Assembly (NCBI RefSeq): GCF_005490985.1
Contig: NZ_CP027869.1
Location: 2,170,001 to 2,234,000, forward strand
Origin: Curtobacterium sp. SGAir0471
GTDB lineage: Bacteria; Actinomycetota; Actinomycetes; Actinomycetales; Microbacteriaceae
Length of the DNA stretch: 64,000 nt
Reading direction: 5' to 3'
Shown here: piece after piece, positions 15,805-30,193 of the stretch
Layout of the letters: each line of letters begins with the position of its first letter
How positions within the stretch are numbered: position 1 is the first letter of the stretch
Made by a program: the position numbers and the translations under genes
Notes under the pieces: generated by a model
What the model saw: only the letters and a program-made list of their open reading frames with translations
Databases searched by the model: none
Told to the model about the DNA's origin: nothing

Positions 15805-16672
15805 GCCCGGACCGCTCTCGTCGGGCCCCTCGCGGCGCGCCGTCCTGCGTCGAGGAGCCGTCGTCGCCGGACTCGTCGGCGCCGCCGTGCTCACCGGTAC
15901 CGTCGCCGTCGTCCTGCCGACGTCGATCCGCAGGGCCGACCGGGCCGCAGCCGCGGAGATGCCCTCGGGGGACGTCGAGTCCGACGGCGTCCGCTGGGTG
16001 CCGTACCTGGCACAGGACTTCGACCGCGACGCCGCACGCGGCGAACTGCTCGACGTGTACCCGGAGATGGCCGAGTACCGCGGCTTCCGCGACACCTCCG
16101 GCAAGGGCGTCTACCAGCCGGACGAGGTCGTCTCGGTGCACGACTCCGTCCTCGATCTCCACCTGCGTTCCGAGGGCGGCCAGCCCCTCGTGGCGGCCGT
16201 CCTCCCCGCGGGGTACCGGTCGTACACGCACCAGCGCGTCTCGATCCGGTACCGGGCGGACGACGCTCCCGGGTACAAGTTCGTGATGATCCTGTGGCCG
16301 CTGTCGGGCCGGTGGGACGACGGCGAGATCGACTGGCCGGAGGGCGACCTCGGCGGCGACGTCCGTCCGGTGTCGGCCGTGCCGGGCAGCTACGACGCGT
16401 CGACCCGGACGATGCGGTTCCTGCCGGACGACGCCCCGACCGTGCCCGGCGGGCAGGAGGACTGGCACGTCGCCACGGTCGAATGGACCGCCGGGGCGGT
16501 GCGCTTCTGGTGGGACGGAGCGCTCGTGGCCACGACGACGGGCGCGGTGCCGACGGTCCCGATGCGCGTGACGCTGCAGGCCGAGACAGCGCTCGACGAC
16601 GCACACGTCCCGCCGGACTCGGACGGGCACGTGCTCGTCGACTGGGTCGTGGCGTACCACCCGGCAGGCTGA
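15794..16672 (+). CDS. Secreted GH16-family glycoside hydrolase, Tat signal
   Basis: A 292-residue extracellular enzyme. The N-terminus carries a twin-arginine signal (SRRAVLR at residues 13-19 then a hydrophobic stretch ending near residue 38). The catalytic motif GEIDWPEGD holds the nucleophile Glu178, Asp180 and acid/base Glu183 in the E-x-D-x-x-E layout of family 16 beta-glucanases and transglycosylases. A KFVMILWPLSGRWDDG segment just before it and a WHVATVEWTAGAVRFWWDG strand also fit. It could trim, release or remodel the polysaccharide made by this locus. The gene starts within the last 11 bp of the membrane protein gene, so the two are translationally coupled. Confidence 0.85.
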   Translation: MGPEPGPLSSGPSRRAVLRRGAVVAGLVGAAVLTGTVAVVLPTSIRRADRAAAAEMPSGDVESDGVRWVPYLAQDFDRDAARGELLDVYPEMAEYRGFRDTSGKGVYQPDEVVSVHDSVLDLHLRSEGGQPLVAAVLPAGYRSYTHQRVSIRYRADDAPGYKFVMILWPLSGRWDDGEIDWPEGDLGGDVRPVSAVPGSYDASTRTMRFLPDDAPTVPGGQEDWHVATVEWTAGAVRFWWDGALVATTTGAVPTVPMRVTLQAETALDDAHVPPDSDGHVLVDWVVAYHPAG

Positions 16673-16764
16673 CCACGTATCTCGGGTTCCGGCGCAGGTC
16701 GGGCGTGTCCCGCCTCGTTGCCGGTCCCAGGACCACTGGGAGGCCGTCGTCCGGCCGTGGAACG

Positions 16765-16798
16765 GGAAAAGCCCCCGGGATCTCCCGGGGGCTTTTCC
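16765..16798. terminator. Bidirectional terminator, GH16 gene / tRNA-Gln
   Basis: A perfect 16-bp stem (16765-16780 with 16783-16798) closes a 2-nt gap and carries an A/T tract at its outer end. It sits 7 bp past the 3' end of the minus-strand tRNA-Gln and also ends the converging glycan transcript. Confidence 0.9.
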
Positions 16799-16804
16799 TT
16801 CGAG

Positions 16805-16876
16805 CTGGGGTACCTGGACTCGAACCAAGAACGACGGTACCAGAAACCGCTGTGTTGCCAATTACACCATACCCCA
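16805..16876 (-). tRNA. tRNA-Gln (CUG)
   Basis: A 72-nt tRNA without encoded CCA. The acceptor TGGGGTA pairs with TACCCCA, the D-arm is GTGT...ACAC, the anticodon loop TTCTGGT gives CUG (codon CAG), and the T-loop is GTTCGAGTC. The U1-A72 pair is typical of bacterial tRNA-Gln. Confidence 0.95.
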
Positions 16877-16922
16877 AAAGGCCTGCTGGCCTTCCGTTCC
16901 CCGTTGTCCGGGGCACGATCAA

Positions 16923-17888
16923 CTACTGTACAGCATCCCGGAGGTCCTCGAGACCACCCACCAGGTCGCGGTGCACGGCGGCGGCCGTCGAGGCCCCGTG
17001 TCCGGCTGCCACGACGAGCTGCTCCGGGCCCGGGGGGGTGACGTCGCCGACGGCGTACAGCCCCGGCACACCGGTCCGACCGAGACGGTCCACGCGCACG
17101 AGCCCCTCGTCATCACGCTCCACCGGCGCCTCGAGCCAGTCGAGGTCGGCGTGCCAGAGCGGCCGCACGAACGCACCCCTGTGCGCCCGCACGTCGCCGT
17201 CCGCCAGTCGGACACCGGTCAGGCCGTCCCGCCCGCCCTCGAGGTCTGCCACCGGCCGCTCGTCCACTGCGACACCCGCCGCCGCCAGGCGCGCCCGGCC
17301 GCGGTCGTCGAGCACCGCCGCACCGTTCGTGTAGACCACGAGGTCGTCGGTCCAGGAGCCGACGAGCAGGGCACGGTCGACCACGTCGGGCGTCTCGCAC
17401 ACGAACGCCAGGGACTGCCCGGCGTGCTCGTACCCGTCGCACTCGACGCAGCTGTGCACGGACGTGCCGTAGAACGCCCGCAGGGACGGCAGCGCGGGGA
17501 ACTCCTCCCGGAGTCCGGTCGCGACCACCACGGCGCGCGCACGGGCCCGCAGTTCGGCCCCACGGAGGGCGCCGTGCACGCTCCACCCGTCCGCTTCGCG
17601 CGCCACACGGTCGACGACCGACTGCACCACGGTGGCCTCCGGGTAGGACTCGACCTCGAGTCGGCCGAGCTTCCGGAGCTCGAGCGGCGAGATCCCGTCG
17701 CGCGTCACGAAGCCGTGCGACCGCAGCGTGGCGGCGTTGCGCGGCCGGTTCGCGTCGACGAGCAGCACCGTGCGCCGGGCGCGCACCAGGTTGAGCGCGG
17801 CGCTCAACCCGGCCGGCCCGGCACCGATCACCGCAACGTCGACGGAGGTGACCTCGGCGTCCTCGTGCTGCCCCGGGGGCGTCACCAC
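16923..17888 (-). CDS. Thioredoxin reductase-like FAD/NAD(P) oxidoreductase
   Basis: A 321-residue flavoprotein of the thioredoxin-reductase fold. The FAD motif GAGPAG is at residues 22-27, and a redox-type CVECDGYE (Cys147 and Cys150) stands where TrxB has CxxCDG. The C-terminal FAD motif reads GLYAVGDVTPPGPEQ. It lacks a clear GxGxxA NADPH motif in the middle domain (VCETPDVVDRALLVGSW), so it may be a TrxR-like ferredoxin/thiol oxidoreductase or use another donor. The start is one of two adjacent GTG codons (17886-17888 or 17883-17885), 7 nt after the gltX stop, so it is likely cotranscribed with gltX. The substrate is unknown. Confidence 0.78.
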   Translation of the reverse strand: MVTPPGQHEDAEVTSVDVAVIGAGPAGLSAALNLVRARRTVLLVDANRPRNAATLRSHGFVTRDGISPLELRKLGRLEVESYPEATVVQSVVDRVAREADGWSVHGALRGAELRARARAVVVATGLREEFPALPSLRAFYGTSVHSCVECDGYEHAGQSLAFVCETPDVVDRALLVGSWTDDLVVYTNGAAVLDDRGRARLAAAGVAVDERPVADLEGGRDGLTGVRLADGDVRAHRGAFVRPLWHADLDWLEAPVERDDEGLVRVDRLGRTGVPGLYAVGDVTPPGPEQLVVAAGHGASTAAAVHRDLVGGLEDLRDAVQ

Positions 17889-17895
17889 GGCCGCG

Positions 17896-19383
17896 TCAGC
17901 CGTCCGCGAGACGACGGAGACGGGTCACCGTGGAGTCCTTGCCGAGGATCTCCATCGACTCGAACAGCGGCGGGCTGATCCGACGCCCGGACACCGCGAC
18001 CCGCAGCGGACCGAAGGCCAGTCGCGGCTTCAGCCCCATGCCGTCGATGAGGGCCTCGCGCAGCGCCGCTTCGATCGCCTCGGTCGTCCAGTCCTCGACG
18101 CCCTCGAGCGCCGCCACACCCGCGCGGAGCACGTCGCCGGCGTCGTCCTTCAGCGTGGCGCGTGCGTCGTCCTCGACGACGAGGTCGTCGTCCTCGGTGA
18201 AGAGGAAGCCGAGCATCGCGGGGGCCTCGCCGAGCAGCTGCATGCGCTCCTGCACCAACGGCGCAGCCGCGGTGAGCACCCGCTCCTGCTCGGCGGTCGG
18301 TGGCGTCGAGACGAACGCAGCCAGGTAGGGCAGCAGGCGCCCACGGAAGTCGTCCGCGTCCAGCAGGCGGATGTGGTCGCCGTTGATCGCCTCGGCCTTC
18401 CTGTGGTCGAAGCGCGCCGGGTTCGGGTTGACGTCGACCACGTCGAACGCAGCGACCATCTCGTCGGACGAGAACACGTCGCGGTCCGGACCGATCGACC
18501 ACCCGAGCAACGCCAGGTAGTTGAGGAGTCCCTCGGGCACCATCCCGGCGGCCCGGTGGTGGAACAGGTTCGACTCGGGGTCGCGCTTCGACAGCTTCTT
18601 GTTGCCCTCGCCCATCACGTACGGCAGGTGCCCGAACAGCGGGACGAACGAGGTGATGCCGACCTCGACGAGCGCCTCGTACAGGGCGATCTGCCGCGGG
18701 GTCGACGACAGCAGGTCCTCACCGCGGAGCACGTGCGTGATGCCCATCAGGGCGTCGTCCACCGGGTTGGTGAACGTGTAGAGCGGCTTGCCGTTGGGAC
18801 GGACCACCACGAAGTCCGGGAACGTGCCCTGCTTGAAGGTGATCTCGCCGCGCACGAGGTCGTCGAAGCTCAGGTCGCGGTCGGGCACGCGGAGGCGCAG
18901 CGCCGGCTGACGACCCTCGTCGCGGAACGCCTGACGCTCGGCCTCCGTGAGGTCCCGCTCGTGGTTGTCGTAGCCCTGCTTCGGGTCGCGGCCGGCGGCC
19001 CGGTTGCGGGCCTCCATCTCCTCCGGGGTCACGTACGACTCGTACACGTGGCCGGATGCGCGCAGCTTCTCGATGACGTCCTCGTACACGTCCGAACGCT
19101 CGGACTGGCGGTACGGCCCGTGGGGCCCGCCCACCTCAACGCCCTCGTCCCAGTCCAGGCGGAGCCACCGGAGCGCGTCGAGGATCTGCTCGTACGACTC
19201 CTCGCTGTCACGCGCGGCGTCGGTGTCCTCGATGCGGAAGACGAGCTTCCCACCGGTGTGGCGCGCGTACGCCCAGTTGAACAGGGCCGTCCGGATGAGC
19301 CCCACGTGCGGGGTCCCGGTCGGGCTCGGGCAGAAACGGACTCGGACGTCGGAGCCGGTGGCGGTGGTGAACGGTGCAGTCAT
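17896..19383 (-). CDS. gltX: Glutamyl-tRNA synthetase
   Basis: A 495-residue class I aminoacyl-tRNA synthetase that charges tRNA-Glu. The HIGH-type motif is [10 protein letters not shown] (residues 19-28) and the KMSKS loop is KLSKRD near residue 263. The acceptor-end domain and the alpha-helical anticodon-binding C-terminus fill the rest, and the length is normal. In actinobacteria this enzyme usually also charges tRNA-Gln for later amidation; no glutaminyl-tRNA synthetase is in the window. The ATG lies 9 nt after TAGGAT (19393-19398), which suggests a very short or absent leader. The downstream thioredoxin-reductase-like gene follows at 7 nt. Confidence 0.97.
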   Translation of the reverse strand: MTAPFTTATGSDVRVRFCPSPTGTPHVGLIRTALFNWAYARHTGGKLVFRIEDTDAARDSEESYEQILDALRWLRLDWDEGVEVGGPHGPYRQSERSDVYEDVIEKLRASGHVYESYVTPEEMEARNRAAGRDPKQGYDNHERDLTEAERQAFRDEGRQPALRLRVPDRDLSFDDLVRGEITFKQGTFPDFVVVRPNGKPLYTFTNPVDDALMGITHVLRGEDLLSSTPRQIALYEALVEVGITSFVPLFGHLPYVMGEGNKKLSKRDPESNLFHHRAAGMVPEGLLNYLALLGWSIGPDRDVFSSDEMVAAFDVVDVNPNPARFDHRKAEAINGDHIRLLDADDFRGRLLPYLAAFVSTPPTAEQERVLTAAAPLVQERMQLLGEAPAMLGFLFTEDDDLVVEDDARATLKDDAGDVLRAGVAALEGVEDWTTEAIEAALREALIDGMGLKPRLAFGPLRVAVSGRRISPPLFESMEILGKDSTVTRLRRLADG

Positions 19384-19458
19384 GACGCCACGATCCTACC
19401 GGCGCCGCAGTCGCCTCGACCCGGGCGCGGACCGCGTCCGTCACGCGCCCCAGAACGC

Positions 19459-19494
19459 AGGAAACCCCTGACCGGTCGCGGTCAGGGGTTTCCT
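19459..19494 (-). terminator. rRNA operon terminator
   Basis: A perfect 16-bp stem (19459-19474 with 19479-19494) with loop GTCG lies about 17 nt past the 3' end of the 5S rRNA gene. It is positioned to end the minus-strand rRNA transcript ahead of gltX. Confidence 0.9.
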
Positions 19495-19510
19495 GGTGTT
19501 GCTGAAGTTG

Positions 19511-19629
19511 AGTCCGGCGGCGTCCTACTCTCCCACAAGGTCCCCCTTGCAGTACCATCGGCGCTGAGAGGCTTAGCTTCCGGGTTCGGAATGTGACCGG
19601 GCGTTTCCCTCTCGCTATGACCACCGGAA
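19511..19629 (-). rRNA. rrf: 5S ribosomal RNA
   Basis: Reading the minus strand from about 19629, the sequence begins TTCCGGTGGTCATAGCGAGA and ends GAGTAGGACGCCGCCGGACT, with complementary ends, which is a standard actinobacterial 5S rRNA of about 118 nt. It is the last gene of the 16S-23S-5S operon. End positions are approximate to a few bases. Confidence 0.94.
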
Positions 19630-19767
19630 CACTGTCGACCCAGATCCTGGATCAAACCATTGTTCCTTCAGAGCATTGCTGAAGTATTCAGTTTGATTCC
19701 CGATCGTCTGTCGGGAACCACAAAGTGGACGCGAGCCCCACACCCGAAAAGGGGTGACGGTAATAGT

Positions 19768-24846
<5,079 letters not shown>

Positions 24847-25153
24847 AAAATTACCAACCCACCACCAAAGCAGCAGGCCGAGTTGATCTTGACTGTAAAG
24901 ACTGTCCACTGGACAATCAATTCAATCCAAAAGGAATTGTCTCCGACCCGGTCAGCAAACCGACCAGGCACGGGGTCAAAATAATTGGCATTGACAATGT
25001 GCACGCTGTTGAGTTCTCAAGGACCAGACGCACCCCCCACTCGACACACCACAGTGCGTCTCATCAGAGGGGCTGGAAGTTCGCTGCCCGGGCGAGACTC
25101 GGAAGCGAACCACTCGGCCGTTCCGTTCTCCGCCTCAGCGGCAACGAGTGATT
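24847..25153 (-). other. rRNA operon leader
   Basis: About 300 bp lie between the rRNA promoter and the 16S 5' end. On the minus strand it carries CCTTGAGAACTCAACAGCG (around 25003-25021), containing the TTGAGAACT element shared with the 16S-23S spacer and an inverted repeat TTGAG-AA-CTCAA. It probably forms the antitermination signal. No gene is present. Confidence 0.7.
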
Positions 25154-25183
25154 ACTCTACACACGCCCCACCACCGCGGCCAA
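25154..25183 (-). promoter_or_regulatory. Candidate rRNA operon promoter
   Basis: On the minus strand TTGGCC (25178-25183) and TAGAGT (25154-25159) are separated by 18 bp. It lies between the terminator of the upstream FAH-hydrolase gene and the rRNA leader. A start near 25147 would give a leader of about 300 nt. Further promoters upstream are possible. Confidence 0.55.
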
Positions 25184-25238
25184 CCAGCCCACCGCCCGGG
25201 CGTGTCGCGTCCTCCGCAGCCGATCGGCTCTGGAATGA

Positions 25239-25274
25239 CGAACGGCCCGCTCCCCTGCGGGAACGGGCCGTTCG
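25239..25274 (-). terminator. Terminator of the serA-leuB-ilvE-FAH operon
   Basis: CGAACGGCCCG (25239-25249) pairs with CGGGCCGTTCG (25264-25274) in a perfect 11-bp stem. It follows the FAH-family hydrolase stop by 14 nt and insulates the rRNA promoter from upstream transcription. Confidence 0.85.
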
Positions 25275-25288
25275 GCTGACGGGCCGAC

Positions 25289-26059
25289 TCAGTGTCGAGC
25301 GATGACCGGGTTCTTGAGCGAGCCGATCCCCTCGATGAGCACCTCGACGACCTCGCCGTCACGGATGGCGCCGACGCCGGCCGGGGTCCCGGTGAGGATG
25401 ACGTCGCCGGGCAGGAGGGTCCAGATCGAGGAGACGAACTCGATGAGGGACGGGATGTCGTGCACCATCTCGCTGGTCGACGCCGCCTGGCGCAGCTCAC
25501 CGTCGACGCGGGTCTCGAGACGGATGTCCGACGGGTCGATCTCGGTCTCGATGACCGGGCCGAGCGGGCAGAAGGTGTCGAAGCCCTTCGCACGCGTCCA
25601 CTGACCGTCGCGGGCCTGCAGGTCGCGCGCGGTCACGTCGTTGGCGATCGTGTAGCCGAGCACGACGCTGGCGAAGTCCTCGCGCCGGACGTTCTTCGCG
25701 AGCGACCCGATCACGATGGCGAGTTCGCCCTCGTGGTCGATCCGCCCGACCTCGGCCGGCAGACGGATGGGGTCGTCCGGACCGATGACCGCGGTGTTCG
25801 GCTTGAGGAAGACCACGGGGTCGTCACCCGACCGCTCGTCCATCTCCGACGCGTGCTCGGCGTAGTTCAGCCCGACGCCGATGACCTTCGACCGCGGGAT
25901 CACCGGCGCGAGGAGCTTGGCGTCGGCGAGCGGCACCCGCTCCCCGGTCGTCTCGAACCCCTGGTACATCGGGTCCCCCGCGAGGACGACCAGGTCGCGC
26001 TCGTCGAGGATGCCGTACCGCGGGTCTTCACCCGTGCTGCTGAACCGTGCGATCTTCAC
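25289..26059 (-). CDS. Fumarylacetoacetate hydrolase (FAH) family protein
   Basis: A 256-residue protein of the FAH/FAHD1 family, which cleave or decarboxylate beta-keto acids such as acylpyruvates or oxaloacetate using Mg2+ or Mn2+. The typical VIGVGLNYAEHASEM segment comes near residue 60, the metal ligands fall in DHEGELAIVIG and YTIANDVTARDLQ, and GDVILTGTPAGVG is close to the C-terminus. The GTG start follows TAGGGT (26066-26071) by 6 nt, so it may have its own leaderless promoter as well as read-through from ilvE 24 nt upstream. The exact substrate is not predictable. Confidence 0.9.
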   Translation of the reverse strand: MKIARFSSTGEDPRYGILDERDLVVLAGDPMYQGFETTGERVPLADAKLLAPVIPRSKVIGVGLNYAEHASEMDERSGDDPVVFLKPNTAVIGPDDPIRLPAEVGRIDHEGELAIVIGSLAKNVRREDFASVVLGYTIANDVTARDLQARDGQWTRAKGFDTFCPLGPVIETEIDPSDIRLETRVDGELRQAASTSEMVHDIPSLIEFVSSIWTLLPGDVILTGTPAGVGAIRDGEVVEVLIEGIGSLKNPVIARH

Positions 26060-26083
26060 CGTTCGACCCTACCGATCCGCGGC

Positions 26084-27274
26084 TCAGGCCGGGTCCGTCA
26101 GGCGCGTCATCCACCCGTGCGGGTCGGGACGACGGCCGTACTGGATGTCGGTCAGCTCCTGGCGCAGGGACATCGTCAGCTCGCCGGCCCCGACGGTCGG
26201 CGATCCGATCGTGAAGCCCTCGCCGCGGAGTTCGGCGATCGGCGTGACGACGGCAGCCGTCCCGCAGGCGAACGCCTCGGTGATCGACCCGTCGGCGACG
26301 CCGTCGCGCCACTCGTCGAGGGTGACCCGACGTCGCTCCACCCGGAGCCCGCGGTCCTCGGCGAGCTGCAGGATCGAGTCCCGCGTGATGCCTTCGAGGA
26401 TGGACTCCGAGTCAGGGGTGACGAGGGTGCCGTCGGACTTGACGAGCACGACGTTCATGCCGCCGAGCTCCTCGAGGTACCGGCCCTCCTCGGAGTCGAG
26501 GAACATCACCTGCTGGCAGCCCTGCTCGTACGCCTCCTGCTGCGGGAGCAGGGACGCCGCGTAGTTGCCACCGGTCTTCGCCGCACCCGTCCCGCCGCGG
26601 GCGGCACGCGCGTACTTCGTCGACAGCCAGATGCTCACCGGCTTCGGCCCGGACGTGAAGTACGCCCCGGCGGGGCTGGCGATGCAGTGGTACGCGACCT
26701 CCTGCGCGGCTCGGACCCCGAGGAACGACTCCGTCGCGATCATGAAGGGGCGCAGGTACAGGCTGGTCTCCGGCGCCGAGGGCACCCAGTCGACGTCGGC
26801 GCGGACGAGCTGCCGGACCGACTCGACGAAGACCTCGACCGGCAGCTCCGGGAGCGCGAGCCGACGGGCCGACCGCTGGAAGCGACGGGCATTGGCGTCC
26901 GGGCGGAACGACCAGACCGACCCGTCCGCGTGGCGGTAGGCCTTCATGCCCTCGAAGATCTCCTGCGCGTAGTGGAACACGCTGGCGCTGGGGTCGAGGG
27001 TCAGCGGCCCGTACGGGTGGATCGAGGCGCTGTGCCAACCGCCGTCGAGCGACCACTCGACGGTGGCCATGTGGTCGGTGAAGTGCTTGCCGAAGCCCGG
27101 GTCGGCGAGGATCTCCTCGCGCTCGGCTGCGGCCCGGCGCTCGGGCGACGGCGTGCTCGCGAACTCGAGGGCGAAGTCGCCCTCGGTGGTGGCGCCGTCG
27201 GTGGTGGTGGCGCCGTCGGTGGTGGTGGCGCCGTCGGTGCTCGCGCTGTCGGTGCTCGCGCTGTCGTGGCTCAT
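26084..27274 (-). CDS. ilvE: Branched-chain amino acid aminotransferase
   Basis: A 396-residue fold-type IV PLP aminotransferase that makes leucine, isoleucine and valine from their 2-oxo acids and glutamate. The PLP lysine is in GAAKTGGNYAAS (Lys233), and EGITRDSIL and CGTAAVVTPI are also conserved. The protein body begins at FALEFASTPSPERRAAAERE; before it lie about 30 extra residues made of SASTD (2x) and GATTTD (about 3x) repeats, encoded by tandem 15- and 18-bp DNA repeats (27180-27262). The ATG has AGGAG at 9 nt, and no alternative start exists inside the repeat tract. It follows leuB by 15 nt in an operon with serA. Confidence 0.96.
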   Translation of the reverse strand: MSHDSASTDSASTDGATTTDGATTTDGATTEGDFALEFASTPSPERRAAAEREEILADPGFGKHFTDHMATVEWSLDGGWHSASIHPYGPLTLDPSASVFHYAQEIFEGMKAYRHADGSVWSFRPDANARRFQRSARRLALPELPVEVFVESVRQLVRADVDWVPSAPETSLYLRPFMIATESFLGVRAAQEVAYHCIASPAGAYFTSGPKPVSIWLSTKYARAARGGTGAAKTGGNYAASLLPQQEAYEQGCQQVMFLDSEEGRYLEELGGMNVVLVKSDGTLVTPDSESILEGITRDSILQLAEDRGLRVERRRVTLDEWRDGVADGSITEAFACGTAAVVTPIAELRGEGFTIGSPTVGAGELTMSLRQELTDIQYGRRPDPHGWMTRLTDPA

Positions 27275-27289
27275 CGGGGGTGACTCCTG

Positions 27290-28357
27290 TCAGGCGGTGG
27301 TGGTGCGTGCTGCGACCGCGGCGGCGATGGCGTCGCCGACCTCGACCGTGCTGCGCGGCGTGGTGCCCCGGCTCGCGAGGTCGGCCTCGACCGCCCGCGT
27401 CACGGCCGACGCCAGGTCCGCCCGACCGAGGTGGTCGAGCAGCAGGGCGACGGACAGGACGGCGGCGGTCGGATCGGCGACCTGCTGACCTGCGATGTCC
27501 GGCGCGGAACCGTGGACCGGCTCGAACATGCTGGGGAAGGTGCCGTCCGGGTTGATGTTCCCCGAGGCCGCCAGACCGATGCCGCCGCTGATCGCGCCGG
27601 CCAGGTCGGTGATGATGTCCCCGAACAGGTTGTCGGTGACGATGACGTCGAACCGGCCGGGCTCGCGGACCATGTGGATCGTCACCGCGTCGACGTGCTG
27701 GTAGTCGACCGTCACGTCCGGGTGTTCCGCGGCGACCGCGGCGACCGTCCGCTGCCAGAGCGCCCCCGCGTGCACGAGCACGTTGCTCTTGTGCACGAGC
27801 GTCAGGTGCTTCCGCGGCCGGCGCGACGCGAGGTCGAAGGCGTAGCGGACGACGCGCTCGACCCCGTGGGCCGTGTTGAGGGACACCTCGGTGGCGATCT
27901 CGTGGGGCGTCCCGACGCGGATCGCGCCGCCGTTGCCGACGTACGGCCCCTCGGTCCCCTCGCGCACGACCACGAAGTCCACCACGCCCGGGTCCGCGAG
28001 CGGACTCGCGACCGAGGAGTACACGGTCGTGGGTCGCAGGTTGACGTAGTGGTCGAAGGCGAAGCGCAGCTTCAGCAGGAGGCCGCGCTCGATGATCCCC
28101 CCGGCGAGACGCGGGTCGCGCGGGTCGCCACCGACGGCACCGAGCAGGATCGCGTCGTGCTCGGCCAGGGCCGCCGTGTCGGCGTCGCTCAGGATGTCGC
28201 CCGTCTCCAGGTACCGCGTGGCACCGAGCGAGAAGGCGGTCTCCTGCACGACGAGGTCGTCGGGCAGCACGGCGTGCAGGACCTTCAGGGCCTCGTCGAC
28301 GACCTCGGGCCCGATGCCGTCACCGCGGACGACCGCGAGCTTGACCGTCTGTGCCAT
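27290..28357 (-). CDS. leuB: 3-isopropylmalate dehydrogenase
   Basis: A 355-residue NAD-dependent decarboxylating dehydrogenase, the third step of leucine synthesis. Conserved parts include [14 protein letters not shown] at the N-terminus, [26 protein letters not shown] and the Mg-binding [17 protein letters not shown], with [13 protein letters not shown] near the end. It reads in the order serA-leuB-ilvE on the minus strand, 11 nt after serA, so these amino-acid genes form one transcription unit. Confidence 0.96.
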   Translation of the reverse strand: MAQTVKLAVVRGDGIGPEVVDEALKVLHAVLPDDLVVQETAFSLGATRYLETGDILSDADTAALAEHDAILLGAVGGDPRDPRLAGGIIERGLLLKLRFAFDHYVNLRPTTVYSSVASPLADPGVVDFVVVREGTEGPYVGNGGAIRVGTPHEIATEVSLNTAHGVERVVRYAFDLASRRPRKHLTLVHKSNVLVHAGALWQRTVAAVAAEHPDVTVDYQHVDAVTIHMVREPGRFDVIVTDNLFGDIITDLAGAISGGIGLAASGNINPDGTFPSMFEPVHGSAPDIAGQQVADPTAAVLSVALLLDHLGRADLASAVTRAVEADLASRGTTPRSTVEVGDAIAAAVAARTTTA

Positions 28358-28368
28358 GTCCGGTGTCC

Positions 28369-29958
28369 TTACAGCGTGATGTCGATCTCGCGGAGCGAGG
28401 TCGCGTCGATGGTGGAGCGCACGTGCTCGAGGATCTCCGCGGGCACCGGCGAGTCGACCGTCAGCACGCTGAGCGCCTGGCCACCGGCCTCCTGCCGCGA
28501 GATCTGCATCGCCGCGATGTTGATGCCCGCGTCGCCGAACTCCTTGCCGTAGACCGCGACGATGCCGGGACGGTCGGTGTAGACCATGACGACGTGGTGG
28601 GCGTCGAGGGCGACCTCGACGTCGTGGCCGTTGATCTCGACGAGCTTCTCGACCTGCTTCGCACCGGTGAGCGTGCCGGACACGCTGATCGCCGGACCGT
28701 CGGACTGCGCGCCGCGGATCGTGAGCACGTTGCGGTACTCGGGGCTGTCGGCGTCGGTGATGAGCCGGACGCTCACGCCGCGCTGCTCGGCGATGAGCGG
28801 GGCGTTGACGTAGGAGACCTGGTCGCTGACGACGTCGGTGAAGACGCCCTTGAGCGCGGCGAGCTTCAGCACGCTGACGTCGTACTGCGCGAGTTCGCCG
28901 TGCACCTCGACGTCGATGCTCGTCACGGGCGAGGTCGCCAGGCCGGTGAAGACCTGACCGAGCTTCTCCATGAGCGGGATCCCGGGGCGGACGTACGGGT
29001 CGATGACGCCACCGGCGACGTTCACCGCGTCCGGCACGAGCTCCCCGCCGAGCGCGAGGCGCACCGACTTGGCGACCGAGACGCCGGCCTTCTCCTGGGC
29101 CTCGTCCGTCGATGCCCCGAGGTGCGGCGTGACGACGACGTTCGGCAGTGCGAGGAGCGGCGACTCCTTCGGCGGCTCGGACACGAACACGTCGAGACCG
29201 GCGCCGGCGATCGTCCCGAACGTCAGCGCACGGTGCAGGGCGTCCTCGTCGATCAGGCCGCCGCGGGCGACGTTCACGACGAACGCGCTCGGCTTCATGA
29301 GCGCGAACTGCTCGTCGGAGATCATGCCCACCGTCTCCGGGGTCTTCGGCATGTGGATCGTCGTGAAGTCCGCGCGGCGGAGGAGGTCCTCGAGCGAGAC
29401 GAGCTCGACGCCCAGCTGCTGCGCCCTGGCCGTCGTGACGTACGGGTCGTACGCGATGACCGAGACGCCGAACGCCTGCAGACGCTGCGTGATGAGCGCA
29501 CCGATGCGACCGAGGCCGATGATGCCGACGGTCTTCTCGTACAGCTCGACACCGGTGTAGGAGGAGCGCTTCCAGGCACCAGCCGCCAGCGACGCGTGCG
29601 CCGCCGGGATGTGTCGCGCGAGCGACAGGATGTGACCGACGGTGAGCTCGGCGGCCGAGATGATGTTCGACGTCGGTGCGTTGACGACCATGACGCCGGC
29701 GGTGGTCGCCGCCTTGATGTCGACGTTGTCGAGGCCGACGCCGGCGCGGGCGACGACCTTGAGCTGCGGCGCGGCGGCGATGGCCTCGGCGTCGATCTTC
29801 GTGGCGGACCGCACCAGCACGGCGTGCGCGTCGGCGAGGGAGGACAGGAGCGCGGCGCGGTCGGTACCGTCCACGTTCCGGATCTCGAAGTCGGGCCCGA
29901 GGGCGTCGACGGTGGCGGGCGAGAGTTCTTCGGCGATCAGGACGACCGGCTTCGGCAC
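28369..29958 (-). CDS. serA: D-3-phosphoglycerate dehydrogenase, long type with ACT domain
   Basis: A 529-residue enzyme that starts serine synthesis by oxidising 3-phosphoglycerate. The NAD site is [14 protein letters not shown] near residue 148, the catalytic Arg is in [10 protein letters not shown], and the catalytic His is in [12 protein letters not shown]. After about residue 310 comes the allosteric substrate-binding domain and then a C-terminal ACT domain ([20 protein letters not shown]), which in this type senses serine. The start codon is preceded by GAGGAA. It is the first gene of the serA-leuB-ilvE-FAH operon. Confidence 0.97.
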   Translation of the reverse strand: MPKPVVLIAEELSPATVDALGPDFEIRNVDGTDRAALLSSLADAHAVLVRSATKIDAEAIAAAPQLKVVARAGVGLDNVDIKAATTAGVMVVNAPTSNIISAAELTVGHILSLARHIPAAHASLAAGAWKRSSYTGVELYEKTVGIIGLGRIGALITQRLQAFGVSVIAYDPYVTTARAQQLGVELVSLEDLLRRADFTTIHMPKTPETVGMISDEQFALMKPSAFVVNVARGGLIDEDALHRALTFGTIAGAGLDVFVSEPPKESPLLALPNVVVTPHLGASTDEAQEKAGVSVAKSVRLALGGELVPDAVNVAGGVIDPYVRPGIPLMEKLGQVFTGLATSPVTSIDVEVHGELAQYDVSVLKLAALKGVFTDVVSDQVSYVNAPLIAEQRGVSVRLITDADSPEYRNVLTIRGAQSDGPAISVSGTLTGAKQVEKLVEINGHDVEVALDAHHVVMVYTDRPGIVAVYGKEFGDAGINIAAMQISRQEAGGQALSVLTVDSPVPAEILEHVRSTIDATSLREIDITL

Positions 29959-30063
29959 AGCTGCAGTTCCTCACACGAGACGGGCGGTATCCCACCATCG
30001 TATCGACGCGCGGACCCGGTTACGACCGCACCGTCGGTCCCCCGCGGGACCACACGACGGTCT

Positions 30064-30110
30064 GGCGCGGTCCGCTCGGCGGCGATGCGCAGCATCGCGC
30101 GGACCGCGCC
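30064..30110. terminator. Two-tier hairpin terminator
   Basis: The outer arms 30064-30075 and 30099-30110 pair over 12 bp, and an inner stem 30082-30088/30092-30098 pairs over 7 bp with a 3-nt loop. It lies in the 235-bp gap after the small membrane protein gene at 30194 and upstream of serA, and probably ends the minus-strand transcript. Confidence 0.65.
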
Positions 30111-30193
30111 GACCGAGCCTGCGAGGGAGGTCGGTGCACGCCCGCACCGCGCCGCCAGGCCGTCGACGGGTCGCCGGACGACCGCGTCCCCCG

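Noticed and set aside
12897..16286. Very long open frame (over 1100 codons) on the plus strand
   Set aside because: It crosses a minus-strand glycosyltransferase gene and runs out of frame with the real membrane protein gene. Its product is a low-complexity Arg/Pro-rich string, as expected for shadow frames at this GC content.
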